A stretch of DNA of 13,415 nucleotides from Pseudomonadota bacterium (GTDB lineage: Bacteria; Pseudomonadota; Alphaproteobacteria; Rhizobiales; Rhizobiaceae): assembly GCA_023428515.1 (NCBI GenBank), contig JAEYXI010000524.1:1-13415 (forward strand). The letters are read 5' to 3'. Below the pieces are notes generated by a model. It had not been told where the DNA came from, searched no databases, and saw only the letters and a list, made by a program, of their open reading frames with translations. The position numbers and the translations under genes were made by a program. Positions 7,069 through 13,415 of this stretch are shown in pieces (within the stretch, counting starts at the first letter, position 1; each line of letters starts with the position of its first letter).

Positions 7069-7728
7069 TTGATCCGCTTTGAAAATGTCGGGCTGCGGTA
7101 TGGGATGGGCGCGGAAATCCTGCGCGACCTGTCCTTCGAGATACCTGCGCGCTCGTTCCAGTTCCTGAGCGGGCCGTCCGGCGCCGGCAAAACCTCGCTG
7201 CTGCGCCTCCTCTTCCTGTCGCTGAAGCCGACCCGCGGCCTGATCTCGGTGTTCGGCAAGGACCGCGCGCGGATCAGCCGGCGCGAACTGCCCTATATCC
7301 GCCGGCGCATCGGCGTCGTCTTCCAGGATTTCCGCCTGCTCGACCACATGACGACCTATGAGAATGTCGCGCTGCCGCTGCGCGTGCGCGGGCGCGAGGA
7401 GTCGAGCTACAGGAACGACGTGACCGAACTCCTGAAATGGGTCGGGCTCGGAGAGCGCATGCATGTGTTGCCGCCGGTGCTGTCGGGCGGCGAGAAGCAG
7501 CGCGCCGCGATCGCCCGCGCACTGATCGAGCAGCCGGAGATATTGCTGGCCGACGAGCCCACGGGCAACGTCGATCCGCCGCTGGCCCGCCGGCTGCTCA
7601 GGCTTTTCATTGAACTCAACCGGCTTGGCACCGCTGTGGTGATCGCCACTCACGACCTCGGCCTGATGGAGCAGGTCGACGCCCGGCGCATGATCCTGTC
7701 CGGCGGAAGGCTCGATATCTATGACTGA
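7069..7728 (+). CDS. ftsE: cell division ATP-binding protein FtsE
   Basis: FtsE is the ATPase of the FtsEX complex, an ABC-type (type VII, mechanotransmission) system at the inner face of the membrane that drives FtsX to activate septal peptidoglycan hydrolases through periplasmic partners. The 219-residue sequence has Walker A GPSGAGKT at 35-42, Q-loop Q86, signature LSGGE at 138-142, Walker B ILLADEP at 158-164 with catalytic E163, and H-loop H195, so ATPase function looks intact. The start is TTG: it gives the usual family beginning MIRFENV, has GAGGT 10 bases upstream, and there is no in-frame ATG or GTG between it and the stop TGA at 7033-7035. The gene overlaps ftsX by 8 bases. Control by CtrA and by the leader hairpin is possible from the upstream sequence. 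Confidence 0.96.
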   Translation: MIRFENVGLRYGMGAEILRDLSFEIPARSFQFLSGPSGAGKTSLLRLLFLSLKPTRGLISVFGKDRARISRRELPYIRRRIGVVFQDFRLLDHMTTYENVALPLRVRGREESSYRNDVTELLKWVGLGERMHVLPPVLSGGEKQRAAIARALIEQPEILLADEPTGNVDPPLARRLLRLFIELNRLGTAVVIATHDLGLMEQVDARRMILSGGRLDIYD

Positions 7729-8722
7729 CACGGTCACCGACCATCCGCACGGCGCAAGCTTCACCGAGGACGGCGGCGCCGACGAGGCGGCCTCCCTGCC
7801 CCGCGCACAGCGGCGCATGACGCCCATCGTGCCGGCGCAGAACGTGGTGGGCCGCGCGCTGGTTTCGGTCATCGCCATCATGACCTTCCTGTCCTGCCTG
7901 ATGCTCGGCGCCGTCACGCTGGTACGCGACACCGCCTCGGTGTGGGAAAGCCAGATCTCCCGCGAGGCGACGATCCAGATCAAGCCGGCCGAAGGGCTCG
8001 ACATGGATGCGGCGCTGGAGACCGCCGCCGGGATCGCCAGCGGCTTTCCGGGCATCACCGGTGCGCGCATCGTCGACCGCGAAGCGACAGCCAGGCTGCT
8101 TTCACCCTGGCTGGGCACCGGACTGAACATCGACGAACTGCCGGTGCCCAGACTGATCATCGTGACGATCAACAACGACTACCCGCCAAACTTCGCACGG
8201 CTGCGCGAGACGATCACGACCGAAGTTCCGCAAGCCTCGCTCGACGACCATCGCACCTGGGTCGACCGGCTGGTGACCATGGCGCGCACGACGGTGACGA
8301 TCGGCATCACAGCGCTTGCGCTGATGCTGACCGCGACCGTGCTGTCGGTGGTGTTCGCGACACGCGGCGCGATGGCGGGCAACGGCCACATCATCGAGGT
8401 GCTGCATTTCGTCGGCGCCGAGGCGCGCTTCATTGCCCGCGAGTTCCGGCAGCACTTTCTCGCGACCGGCATGAAGGGGGCGGCGGCAGGCGGCATCGCC
8501 GCGATCGTCGTCTTCATCGTCGTGTCGTTCTGGTCCGCGCGCAACCTCGCGACGCCGGAGGCCGACCAGGCGACCGCGCTGTTCGGCAATTTCGCCATCG
8601 GCGCTAGCGGCTATGCCGGGGTGGCGTTGATCGTGCTGCTGGTCGGCGTGCTGACCGCGGCGACTTCGCATGTGACGGTCGTGGCCTATCTGACGGACAT
8701 CGAAACCCGCCAGACTGATTAA
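7721..8722 (+). CDS. ftsX: cell division protein FtsX
   Basis: FtsX is the membrane partner of FtsE; it passes ATP-driven movement to periplasmic activators of cell-wall hydrolases. The 333-residue product has the FtsX layout: a cytoplasmic N-terminal tail of about 45 residues, membrane helix 1 at 46-68, a periplasmic domain at about 70-188, and helices 2-4 at about 191-213, 253-273 and 298-318. The cytoplasmic segment IIEVLHFVGAEARFIAREF at 224-242 is the conserved coupling region seen in FtsX (compare LxxxGA in the family). ATG at 7721 lies inside the end of ftsE (8-base overlap), so translation is coupled. The periplasmic loop is where an activator would bind, and no such partner gene (for example an EnvC-like protein) lies in the window. 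Confidence 0.93.
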   Translation: MTDTVTDHPHGASFTEDGGADEAASLPRAQRRMTPIVPAQNVVGRALVSVIAIMTFLSCLMLGAVTLVRDTASVWESQISREATIQIKPAEGLDMDAALETAAGIASGFPGITGARIVDREATARLLSPWLGTGLNIDELPVPRLIIVTINNDYPPNFARLRETITTEVPQASLDDHRTWVDRLVTMARTTVTIGITALALMLTATVLSVVFATRGAMAGNGHIIEVLHFVGAEARFIAREFRQHFLATGMKGAAAGGIAAIVVFIVVSFWSARNLATPEADQATALFGNFAIGASGYAGVALIVLLVGVLTAATSHVTVVAYLTDIETRQTD

Positions 8723-8801
8723 AGCGATGTCCGAACTTATCCTATTGCGCCATGGATAACCCGGCGTTGCTCCTACACATCGCCGTAATTCGGGGCTAGT
8801 T

Positions 8802-9536
8802 ATGCTGTTGATGAAGGGACATCATCTCGATGACGTGTCCGGCGCGGGGCCCGGGCTCGGCTTGGAGGCGGCCTCGCGCAAGCGCAGGCTGCCGGCTTTT
8901 TTGCGCCTAGCCGGCATTGCCGTATTTTGCTTTCTCGTCTTCTTCGCCGGCGGCTTCGCGGTGTTCGCCACCCATGTCAGCCGGCTGTCGACTCCCACGA
9001 ATCCCCCGACCGCCGACGCCATCATCGTGCTGACAGGTGGCCAGGCCAGGCTGGACGCTGCAATCGGGCTCCTGAAGTCCGGCAAGGGCGAGCGCCTGCT
9101 GATCTCCGGCGTGCATCCTTCGACGAGCAGCAAGATGCTGCAGGCCGCGACCGGCGGCGACAAGGCGCTGTTCTCGTGCTGCGTCGACATCGACCGCGCC
9201 GCGCTCGACACGATCGGCAATGCCGAGGAGAGCGTGAAGTGGGTGCGCACGCATGCGTACGGCAAGGTCATCCTTGTCACCAACAACTACCATATGCCGC
9301 GTAGCTTGCTGGAGATGGGCCGCCTGCTCGACCGGGAAGAGCTCGACCCCTACCCCGTCGTCAACGCCAATCTCGAAAACGGCGGCTGGATTGTCAGGCC
9401 TGATGCGCTGAGAGTGTTGTTCACCGAATACAACAAGTATCTCGTGGCCCTGGCCCGCAGCGTGGTGCCGCATTATCCGGCCGACAGCGGCCCGGTGATG
9501 AACGCTTCGGCGGTCGGGCCGACCGGATCCAACTGA
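8802..9536 (+). CDS. YdcF/DUF218 family membrane protein
   Basis: This 244-residue protein has one N-terminal membrane helix at about 34-56 followed by a DUF218 domain (about 68-220), the ElyC/SanA/YdcF superfamily. Members have a Rossmann-like fold, and some affect envelope carrier or peptidoglycan metabolism, but the enzymatic activity is not generally known. Visible motifs in order are AIIVLTGG at 73-80, LISGVH at 100-105, DTIGNAEES at 136-144 and VTNNYHMPRS at 159-168, all characteristic. A CC pair at 126-127 follows a phenylalanine-serine. With one N-terminal anchor and a positive stretch before it (RKRR at 26-29), the domain should face the periplasm. ATG at 8802 is preceded by a weak GGGG; ATG at 8811 is the alternative. 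It is 79 bases after ftsX and 78 before plsC, in the same direction. Confidence 0.88.
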   Translation: MLLMKGHHLDDVSGAGPGLGLEAASRKRRLPAFLRLAGIAVFCFLVFFAGGFAVFATHVSRLSTPTNPPTADAIIVLTGGQARLDAAIGLLKSGKGERLLISGVHPSTSSKMLQAATGGDKALFSCCVDIDRAALDTIGNAEESVKWVRTHAYGKVILVTNNYHMPRSLLEMGRLLDREELDPYPVVNANLENGGWIVRPDALRVLFTEYNKYLVALARSVVPHYPADSGPVMNASAVGPTGSN

Positions 9537-9614
9537 AGCAGGCCATCGAACGGCGTTTCCCTTTGCGCGCGTCTGGTGTAACCAGCACGGGCTTTCCTCA
9601 CGGGCTCCTGGCGC

Positions 9615-10409
9615 ATGCTCTACATCCGTTCGCTGGCGTTCAACTTCGCCTTCTACGTCAGCCTGATCGTCCAGATGATTCTCTGGAGCCCGCTCTATTT
9701 CCTGTCGCCGCGCCACAAGGCCTGGTTCGTGCCGCGATTCTGGTCGCGCAGCAGCCTCTGGCTCTATGAAAAGATCGCCGGTACGAAAAGCCGCATAGAA
9801 GGCACCGAAAACCTGCCGAAGGGCTCCTTCATCCTGGCGCCCAAGCACCAGTCGTTCTGGGACGCCATCGCGTTCTATCCCTATCTCGACGATCCTATCT
9901 ACATCCTCAAGCGCGAGCTCACCTGGATCCCATTCTTCGGCTGGTACATCCAGAAGATGCGCATGATCCCGGTCGATCGCGGCAGCCGCGCCAGGGCGTT
10001 GAAGGCGGTGGTCACCGCGACCAAGGAGGAACTCGCGCGCAACCCGCGGCAGTTGATCATCTATCCCGAGGGCACCAGGCGCGCCCCAGGCGACGAGCCG
10101 GCCTACAAATACGGCATCGTCGAGCTTTACGCGCAGCTCGGCCTGCCCGTGGTGCCGGTGGCGCATGTCGCCGGCCTCTACTGGCCGCGCCGGAAGTTCC
10201 TGCGCCACCCCGGCACGATTCATGCACGCTTCCTGCCGCCGATCCCGCCCGGCCTCGGCAAGGACGAGTTCATGCGGCGGCTGATAAGCGAGACCGAGGC
10301 AGCGTGCGACGAATTGCTGGTCGAGGCTGCGCGGACCGACAGCCCGCCGCTTCCCCCGACCGCAGTGAAAAGGCTGCAGGAACTGGGTGCGTTGCCTCCT
10401 ACGGCTTGA
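9615..10409 (+). CDS. plsC: 1-acyl-sn-glycerol-3-phosphate acyltransferase
   Basis: PlsC adds the second acyl chain to lysophosphatidic acid, giving phosphatidic acid for membrane phospholipids, at the inner face of the cytoplasmic membrane. The 264-residue product has an N-terminal hydrophobic segment at about 7-30, the catalytic HX4D motif H78-QSFW-D83, the glycerophosphate-binding region VDRGSR at 120-125 and IYPEGTR at 149-155, all in the right order and spacing. The C-terminus is helical and then proline-rich. The start ATG has no clear Shine-Dalgarno, but it gives the usual family start (MLYIRSLAFN). It ends 3 bases before the stop of the convergent aldo/keto reductase gene. Rhizobia often carry several PlsC-like acyltransferases, including ornithine-lipid OlsA, so the exact substrate is likely but not certain. 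Confidence 0.9.
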   Translation: MLYIRSLAFNFAFYVSLIVQMILWSPLYFLSPRHKAWFVPRFWSRSSLWLYEKIAGTKSRIEGTENLPKGSFILAPKHQSFWDAIAFYPYLDDPIYILKRELTWIPFFGWYIQKMRMIPVDRGSRARALKAVVTATKEELARNPRQLIIYPEGTRRAPGDEPAYKYGIVELYAQLGLPVVPVAHVAGLYWPRRKFLRHPGTIHARFLPPIPPGLGKDEFMRRLISETEAACDELLVEAARTDSPPLPPTAVKRLQELGALPPTA

Positions 10410-10412
10410 CCC

Positions 10413-11360
10413 TTAGCCGCTTGCCTTGTCGAGCTCCTTGATGTCGGCCGCGGTGAGCTGAAGCGACGCCGCACGGACCAAGCTGTCTGTCTGTTCGATG
10501 GAGGTGGCGCTGGCGATCGGCGCGGTGACCCCTGGCCGCGCGATGATCCAGGCGAGCGCGACTTCCGCCTGGCTGGCGTTGTGGCGCGCCGACACCGCAT
10601 CGAGCGCGGCAAGGATGCGCTTGCCGCGCTCGTCGAGATATTTGCCGATGCCGCCGCCGCGCGGGCTTTTGCCGAGATCGGCCTCGCTGCGGTACTTGCC
10701 TGAGAGAAAGCCCTTGGCGAGTGAGAAATAGGTTATGACGCCGATCTCCTCCTTCATGCAGAGATCGCGCAACGGCCCGTCGAAGCTCGACCGGTCGTAG
10801 AGATTGTATTCGGGCTGCAGCACCTCGTAGCGCGGCAACTTCCTCTGGCTCGCCACCTTGAGGGCCGCGTCGAGGCGGCCGGCATCGAGGTTGGAGGCGC
10901 CGATGTTGCGGACCTTGCCGGCCTTGAGCAGCTTGTCATAGGCGCTGAGCGTCTCGTCATAGGGAACGGTGTCGTCCGCCCAGTGCGAGAGATAGAGGTC
11001 GATCGCATCCACCTGCAGGCGTTTCAGCGAATCCTCCACGGCCTTGGCGATGTAGGCGGCGGAAAGGTCCTTCTTGCCCTGCCCCATGTCGGAGCCGACC
11101 TTGGTGATGACGACGATCTTGTCGCGATTGCCGCGGCTCTTCATCCATTTGCCGATGATGGTTTCCGATTCGCCGCCCTTGTTGCCGTCGACCCAGCGCG
11201 AATAGGAATCCGCGGTGTCGATGGCGTTGAGCCCCGCATCGACGAAACGGTCGAGAATCTCGAAGGAAGTCTTCTCGTCGGCGGTCCAGCCGAACACGTT
11301 GCCGCCCAGCACCAGCGGAGCGATCTCGAGGTCGGTTCTACCCAGGCGGCGTTTCTGCAA
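10413..11360 (-). CDS. aldo/keto reductase
   Basis: This 315-residue NADPH-dependent aldo/keto reductase has the full catalytic tetrad: D48 and Y53 in NAIDTADSY, K87 in VITKVG, and H126 in YLSHWADD. The fold is a TIM barrel. IGASN at 153-157 and the C-terminal region from IASATSIEQ (282-290) belong to the cofactor site. It resembles the YajO/Tas-like branch of bacterial reductases more than the sugar-reductase branch; the substrate is unknown. The start is TTG at 11360: GGAG lies 7 bases upstream and the family start (QKRRLGRTDLEIAPLVLGG) follows directly. It converges on plsC with only 3 bases between the stop codons, leaving no room for a separate terminator. It lies 122 bases after the ChaC-type gene on the same strand. 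Confidence 0.94.
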   Translation of the reverse strand: MQKRRLGRTDLEIAPLVLGGNVFGWTADEKTSFEILDRFVDAGLNAIDTADSYSRWVDGNKGGESETIIGKWMKSRGNRDKIVVITKVGSDMGQGKKDLSAAYIAKAVEDSLKRLQVDAIDLYLSHWADDTVPYDETLSAYDKLLKAGKVRNIGASNLDAGRLDAALKVASQRKLPRYEVLQPEYNLYDRSSFDGPLRDLCMKEEIGVITYFSLAKGFLSGKYRSEADLGKSPRGGGIGKYLDERGKRILAALDAVSARHNASQAEVALAWIIARPGVTAPIASATSIEQTDSLVRAASLQLTAADIKELDKASG

Positions 11361-11482
11361 GGCACTTCTCCGTAGGTCTGTTCAGCGAGGCCGGTATGCG
11401 GCGCCGGAACCCTAGTCCGCGGGACGACGGAGTTCAAATCACACGCCTGAACAATCCGCTCGCCGAAAAGTGACGCGACCTG

Positions 11483-11998
11483 TCACGAGACGCGCCGGCC
11501 GACATCCTCCAGCCAGTGATCGCGTATGCCGAGCGCCTTCAGATGGGCGATCGTGTTCAGCACATATTCCTCGTTTGGACCGGCCTGTCCGACCGCACCG
11601 GAGACGATCTGCGCGGCGACCGGCTCGTCGAGGCTGCCGGCATATTGCTCATGCGTCCTGTCGACGACATAGGCGACGGCCATGAGGTTCTCACCGCCTT
11701 CCAGCCGGATCGGCAGCATGCGCTCGAGATAGACGTTCGTCACGAGCTCACGAGCACGCAGATAGGCAAGGGCCTCGCCACGAAGCTCGTCCGGCACGCG
11801 GAAGGCGAGGCCGACGCACGAGCCGCCGCGATCGAGCCCGAGCACGAGGCCCGGCCTGTCGGGCGTGCCGCGATAGACATGCGACCAGACACAGAGCGAG
11901 CGGCGGAAGCCGTGCAGCCTGGCGCGGCGGGTCTCGGTATGCGCGAAACCCGGCCGCCACATCAACGAACCATAGCCAAAAACCCAAAAATCGCCCAT
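11483..11998 (-). CDS. gamma-glutamylcyclotransferase, ChaC type
   Basis: ChaC-type enzymes split the gamma-glutamyl group of glutathione, giving 5-oxoproline and Cys-Gly, in the cytoplasm. The 171-residue protein has the diagnostic WVFGYGSLMW at 5-14, whose YGSL loop binds the gamma-glutamyl group, and E84 in RARELVTNVY, which aligns with the catalytic glutamate of ChaC proteins. GPNEEYVLNTIAHLKALGI at 140-158 is the conserved C-terminal part. Length and motifs are normal. The Shine-Dalgarno is weak (AGGCG just before the ATG). It is divergent from the DUF2125 gene across 115 bases and is followed by the aldo/keto reductase 122 bases downstream. The GST at 5018-5668 also handles glutathione but belongs to another transcript, so no pathway cluster is implied. 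Confidence 0.92.
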   Translation of the reverse strand: MGDFWVFGYGSLMWRPGFAHTETRRARLHGFRRSLCVWSHVYRGTPDRPGLVLGLDRGGSCVGLAFRVPDELRGEALAYLRARELVTNVYLERMLPIRLEGGENLMAVAYVVDRTHEQYAGSLDEPVAAQIVSGAVGQAGPNEEYVLNTIAHLKALGIRDHWLEDVGRRVS

Positions 11999-12113
11999 AT
12001 CGCCTAGCCAGTGTCGGATGCGCCGCCATGTGCGGCCCAGGAACGACTAGCGCAGGACGATCGAAAGGTTGAGCCTTTTCGCATTGGACCAGACGCAGAG
12101 ACAGGGGGAGACG

Positions 12114-13097
12114 ATGACAACGACAGAACAAAGGCCGCCGAATTACGGCCGACGCATCCTGTGGCTCGCCGTGTTTGTCGTCGTCCTGTTCGGCGGTTAC
12201 AGCGCCGGCTGGTTCTACCTCGCCGACCGGCTGGTGGCGAGCACCAGGACAACGATCTCTGAGGCGAATAGCGATGGCGTGACGGTAGAATGCGACAATC
12301 CGGTCGCGCGCGGCTTTCCGTTCCGGCTCGGCATCTATTGCGACCGCATCGCCTATGCCGATGCCCAAGAGGCTTTGGGCCTGACCGCCGGGAACCTGAG
12401 GACAGCCGGACAGATCTACGACCCGGCGCGATTCATCGCCGAACTCGACGGCCCGGCCATGATCGCCACGCCGGTGAACGGCTCGCTGAAGGTCGACTGG
12501 GAAAAACTGCGCGCAAGCGTGCGCTGGGCAAGGCCGCTGCCGGAGCGCGTCTCGGTCGAGGGCGGCAATCTCGCAGCGAGCAGCGCGACCGGCACCCCGC
12601 TCCTGAGCATCGGCACCTTCGAGGCGCATATGCGGCCGAACGGCCAGGATCTCGACCTCGCGAGCAGCTTTGAAGGGCTGGCGCTCGATCCGGCGCTGAT
12701 CGAGGGCAGAGCGCTGCCGCCCTTCTCCGGCGAGTCCGATATCACGATCAACGGCGGCGTCGATCTTCGCGGCGCAAGGCTGGAGGATTTGCGCGGCCGC
12801 TCGGGCACGATCCGCAACGCCGCGCTTTCCGTCGACGAAAAGTCGGGGGTGACGGTCAGCGGCACTTTCTCGTTCAGCGAGGACGGCCTTCTGGACGCCG
12901 ACCTGAAGCTGACGGTGCGCGACCCCAACGGCCTGTCGGCGGTCCTGATGAAAGCGTTCCCGGAGAAGCGCAGGGATATACGCAACGTCACCTCGGCGCT
13001 GACCTTCATGGGCAACGACCCGACGCTGCCGCTGATGATCGAGCGCGGCGAGGCAAGGCTCACATTCTTCAAGCTCGGCGAGATACCGCCGATCTGA
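12114..13097 (+). CDS. DUF2125 family envelope protein
   Basis: This 327-residue protein belongs by pattern to DUF2125, an alphaproteobacterial family of unknown function. A cytoplasmic N-terminus of about 13 residues is followed by a membrane helix at about 14-36; the rest should be periplasmic and is rich in alternating beta-strand patterns (for example VTVSGTFSFSEDGLLDADL). The family mark is GFPFRLGIYCD at 67-77; C60 and C76 are the only cysteines and could form a disulfide. The start at 12114 was preferred over an upstream in-frame TTG at 12069 because GGGGGAG lies just before it and the extra 15 residues look non-coding. It converges on the prephenate dehydrogenase gene with one base between stop codons. 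An AsmA-like lipid-carrier fold is a guess from the beta-rich anchored layout, with no direct support. Confidence 0.87.
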   Translation: MTTTEQRPPNYGRRILWLAVFVVVLFGGYSAGWFYLADRLVASTRTTISEANSDGVTVECDNPVARGFPFRLGIYCDRIAYADAQEALGLTAGNLRTAGQIYDPARFIAELDGPAMIATPVNGSLKVDWEKLRASVRWARPLPERVSVEGGNLAASSATGTPLLSIGTFEAHMRPNGQDLDLASSFEGLALDPALIEGRALPPFSGESDITINGGVDLRGARLEDLRGRSGTIRNAALSVDEKSGVTVSGTFSFSEDGLLDADLKLTVRDPNGLSAVLMKAFPEKRRDIRNVTSALTFMGNDPTLPLMIERGEARLTFFKLGEIPPI

Positions 13098-13098
13098 G

Positions 13099-13415
13099 CT
13101 AACTCTTCGGGTGTTCCACCGCCTGGCGGCCGAAGTCGGGCGAATCGATATCCTGGCCCGCCTCGATGATCGAGCGGCGGACAGCGCGGGTACGGGTGAA
13201 GAGATCGAACAGCTTGTCGCCCTCGCCCCAGCGGATCATCCGTTGCAGCGCCGCCAAATCTTCCGAGAAGCGCGCCAGCATTTCGAGGATGGCATCCTTG
13301 TTGTGCAGGCAGACATCGCGCCACATGGTCGGGTCGGAAGCCGCAAGGCGGGTGAAGTCGCGGAAACCGGAGGCTGAGTACTTGATCACCTCGGATTTGG
13401 TGACCGTCTCCAGGT
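13099..13415 (-). CDS. prephenate/arogenate dehydrogenase, C-terminal part (5' end outside window)
   Basis: The frame stays open to the right edge, so only about 105 C-terminal residues are visible; the NAD-binding domain lies outside. The sequence fits the helical dimerisation domain of TyrA-type dehydrogenases: SEVIKYSASGFRDFTRLA, then DPTMWRDVCLHNKDAIL, and the later FTRTRAVRRSIIEAGQD. The enzyme oxidatively decarboxylates prephenate or arogenate to 4-hydroxyphenylpyruvate or tyrosine, the committed step of tyrosine synthesis. Whether it prefers prephenate or arogenate (tyrA versus tyrC naming) cannot be told from this part, so no symbol is given. It ends one base from the DUF2125 stop, convergent. 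Confidence 0.92.
   Translation of the reverse strand, partial: LETVTKSEVIKYSASGFRDFTRLAASDPTMWRDVCLHNKDAILEMLARFSEDLAALQRMIRWGEGDKLFDLFTRTRAVRRSIIEAGQDIDSPDFGRQAVEHPKS

Noticed and set aside
5018..11998. GST and ChaC as parts of one glutathione system
   Set aside because: They lie about 6 kb apart in different transcripts with unrelated genes between them; both are common genes, and nothing else for glutathione is present.
12062..12081. Imperfect hairpin CGAAAGG/CCTTTTCG before the DUF2125 gene as a terminator or riboswitch
   Set aside because: It is short and bulged, lies at the head of a divergent region where no terminator is expected, and shows no larger conserved structure.

Overview
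The window looks like ordinary chromosomal core sequence from a high-GC alphaproteobacterium, most likely a Hyphomicrobiales (Rhizobiales) member near Mesorhizobium or other Phyllobacteriaceae. The evidence is the run of familiar families (argH - small lipoprotein - lysA - TIGR02302/DUF4175; ftsE-ftsX-ydcF-plsC; DUF2125 beside a prephenate dehydrogenase), strong GC bias at third codon positions, and a CtrA-type box in front of ftsE. The genus is inferred from gene order and protein style, not from a marker gene. I see no transposase, integrase, tRNA, rRNA, CRISPR array, phage gene or base-composition break. No gap without a gene exceeds about 210 bases.

Layout. Positions 2-2001 (+): the 3' end of argH, a small LptM/LppL-like lipoprotein, and lysA. 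Positions 2121-4808 (+): a large membrane-anchored protein of unknown function (TIGR02302/DUF4175) with a Gln/Gly-rich tail. Positions 4778-6885 (-): a likely three-gene operon of a DUF3426-type membrane protein, hpt and a glutathione S-transferase, followed by a possible 53-residue small gene that runs tail to tail into the TIGR02302 gene. Positions 6886-7068: a divergent regulatory region with a perfect CtrA box, a GANTC site and an 8-bp hairpin before the ftsE TTG start. Positions 7069-10409 (+): ftsE, ftsX, a YdcF/DUF218 protein and plsC. Positions 10413-11998 (-): an aldo/keto reductase and a ChaC-type gamma-glutamylcyclotransferase. Positions 12114-13097 (+): a DUF2125 protein. Positions 13099 to the right edge (-): the 3' end of a prephenate/arogenate dehydrogenase gene.

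How the genes fit together. Much of the window serves the cell envelope and division: lysA (last step of lysine synthesis, drawing on the meso-diaminopimelate also used for peptidoglycan), the lipoprotein (possible LPS-assembly helper), FtsEX (control of peptidoglycan hydrolysis at the septum), a DUF218 membrane protein, PlsC (phosphatidic acid synthesis), and two anchored periplasmic proteins of unknown role (TIGR02302 and DUF2125). The rest is housekeeping metabolism: arginine and tyrosine synthesis, purine salvage, and glutathione handling (GST and ChaC, in separate units).

No clearly new multi-gene system is visible. The best leads are the cell-cycle regulatory region before ftsE, the unexplained TIGR02302 protein, the small gene with a strong Shine-Dalgarno at 4778-4939, and three perfect inverted repeats in intergenic DNA.
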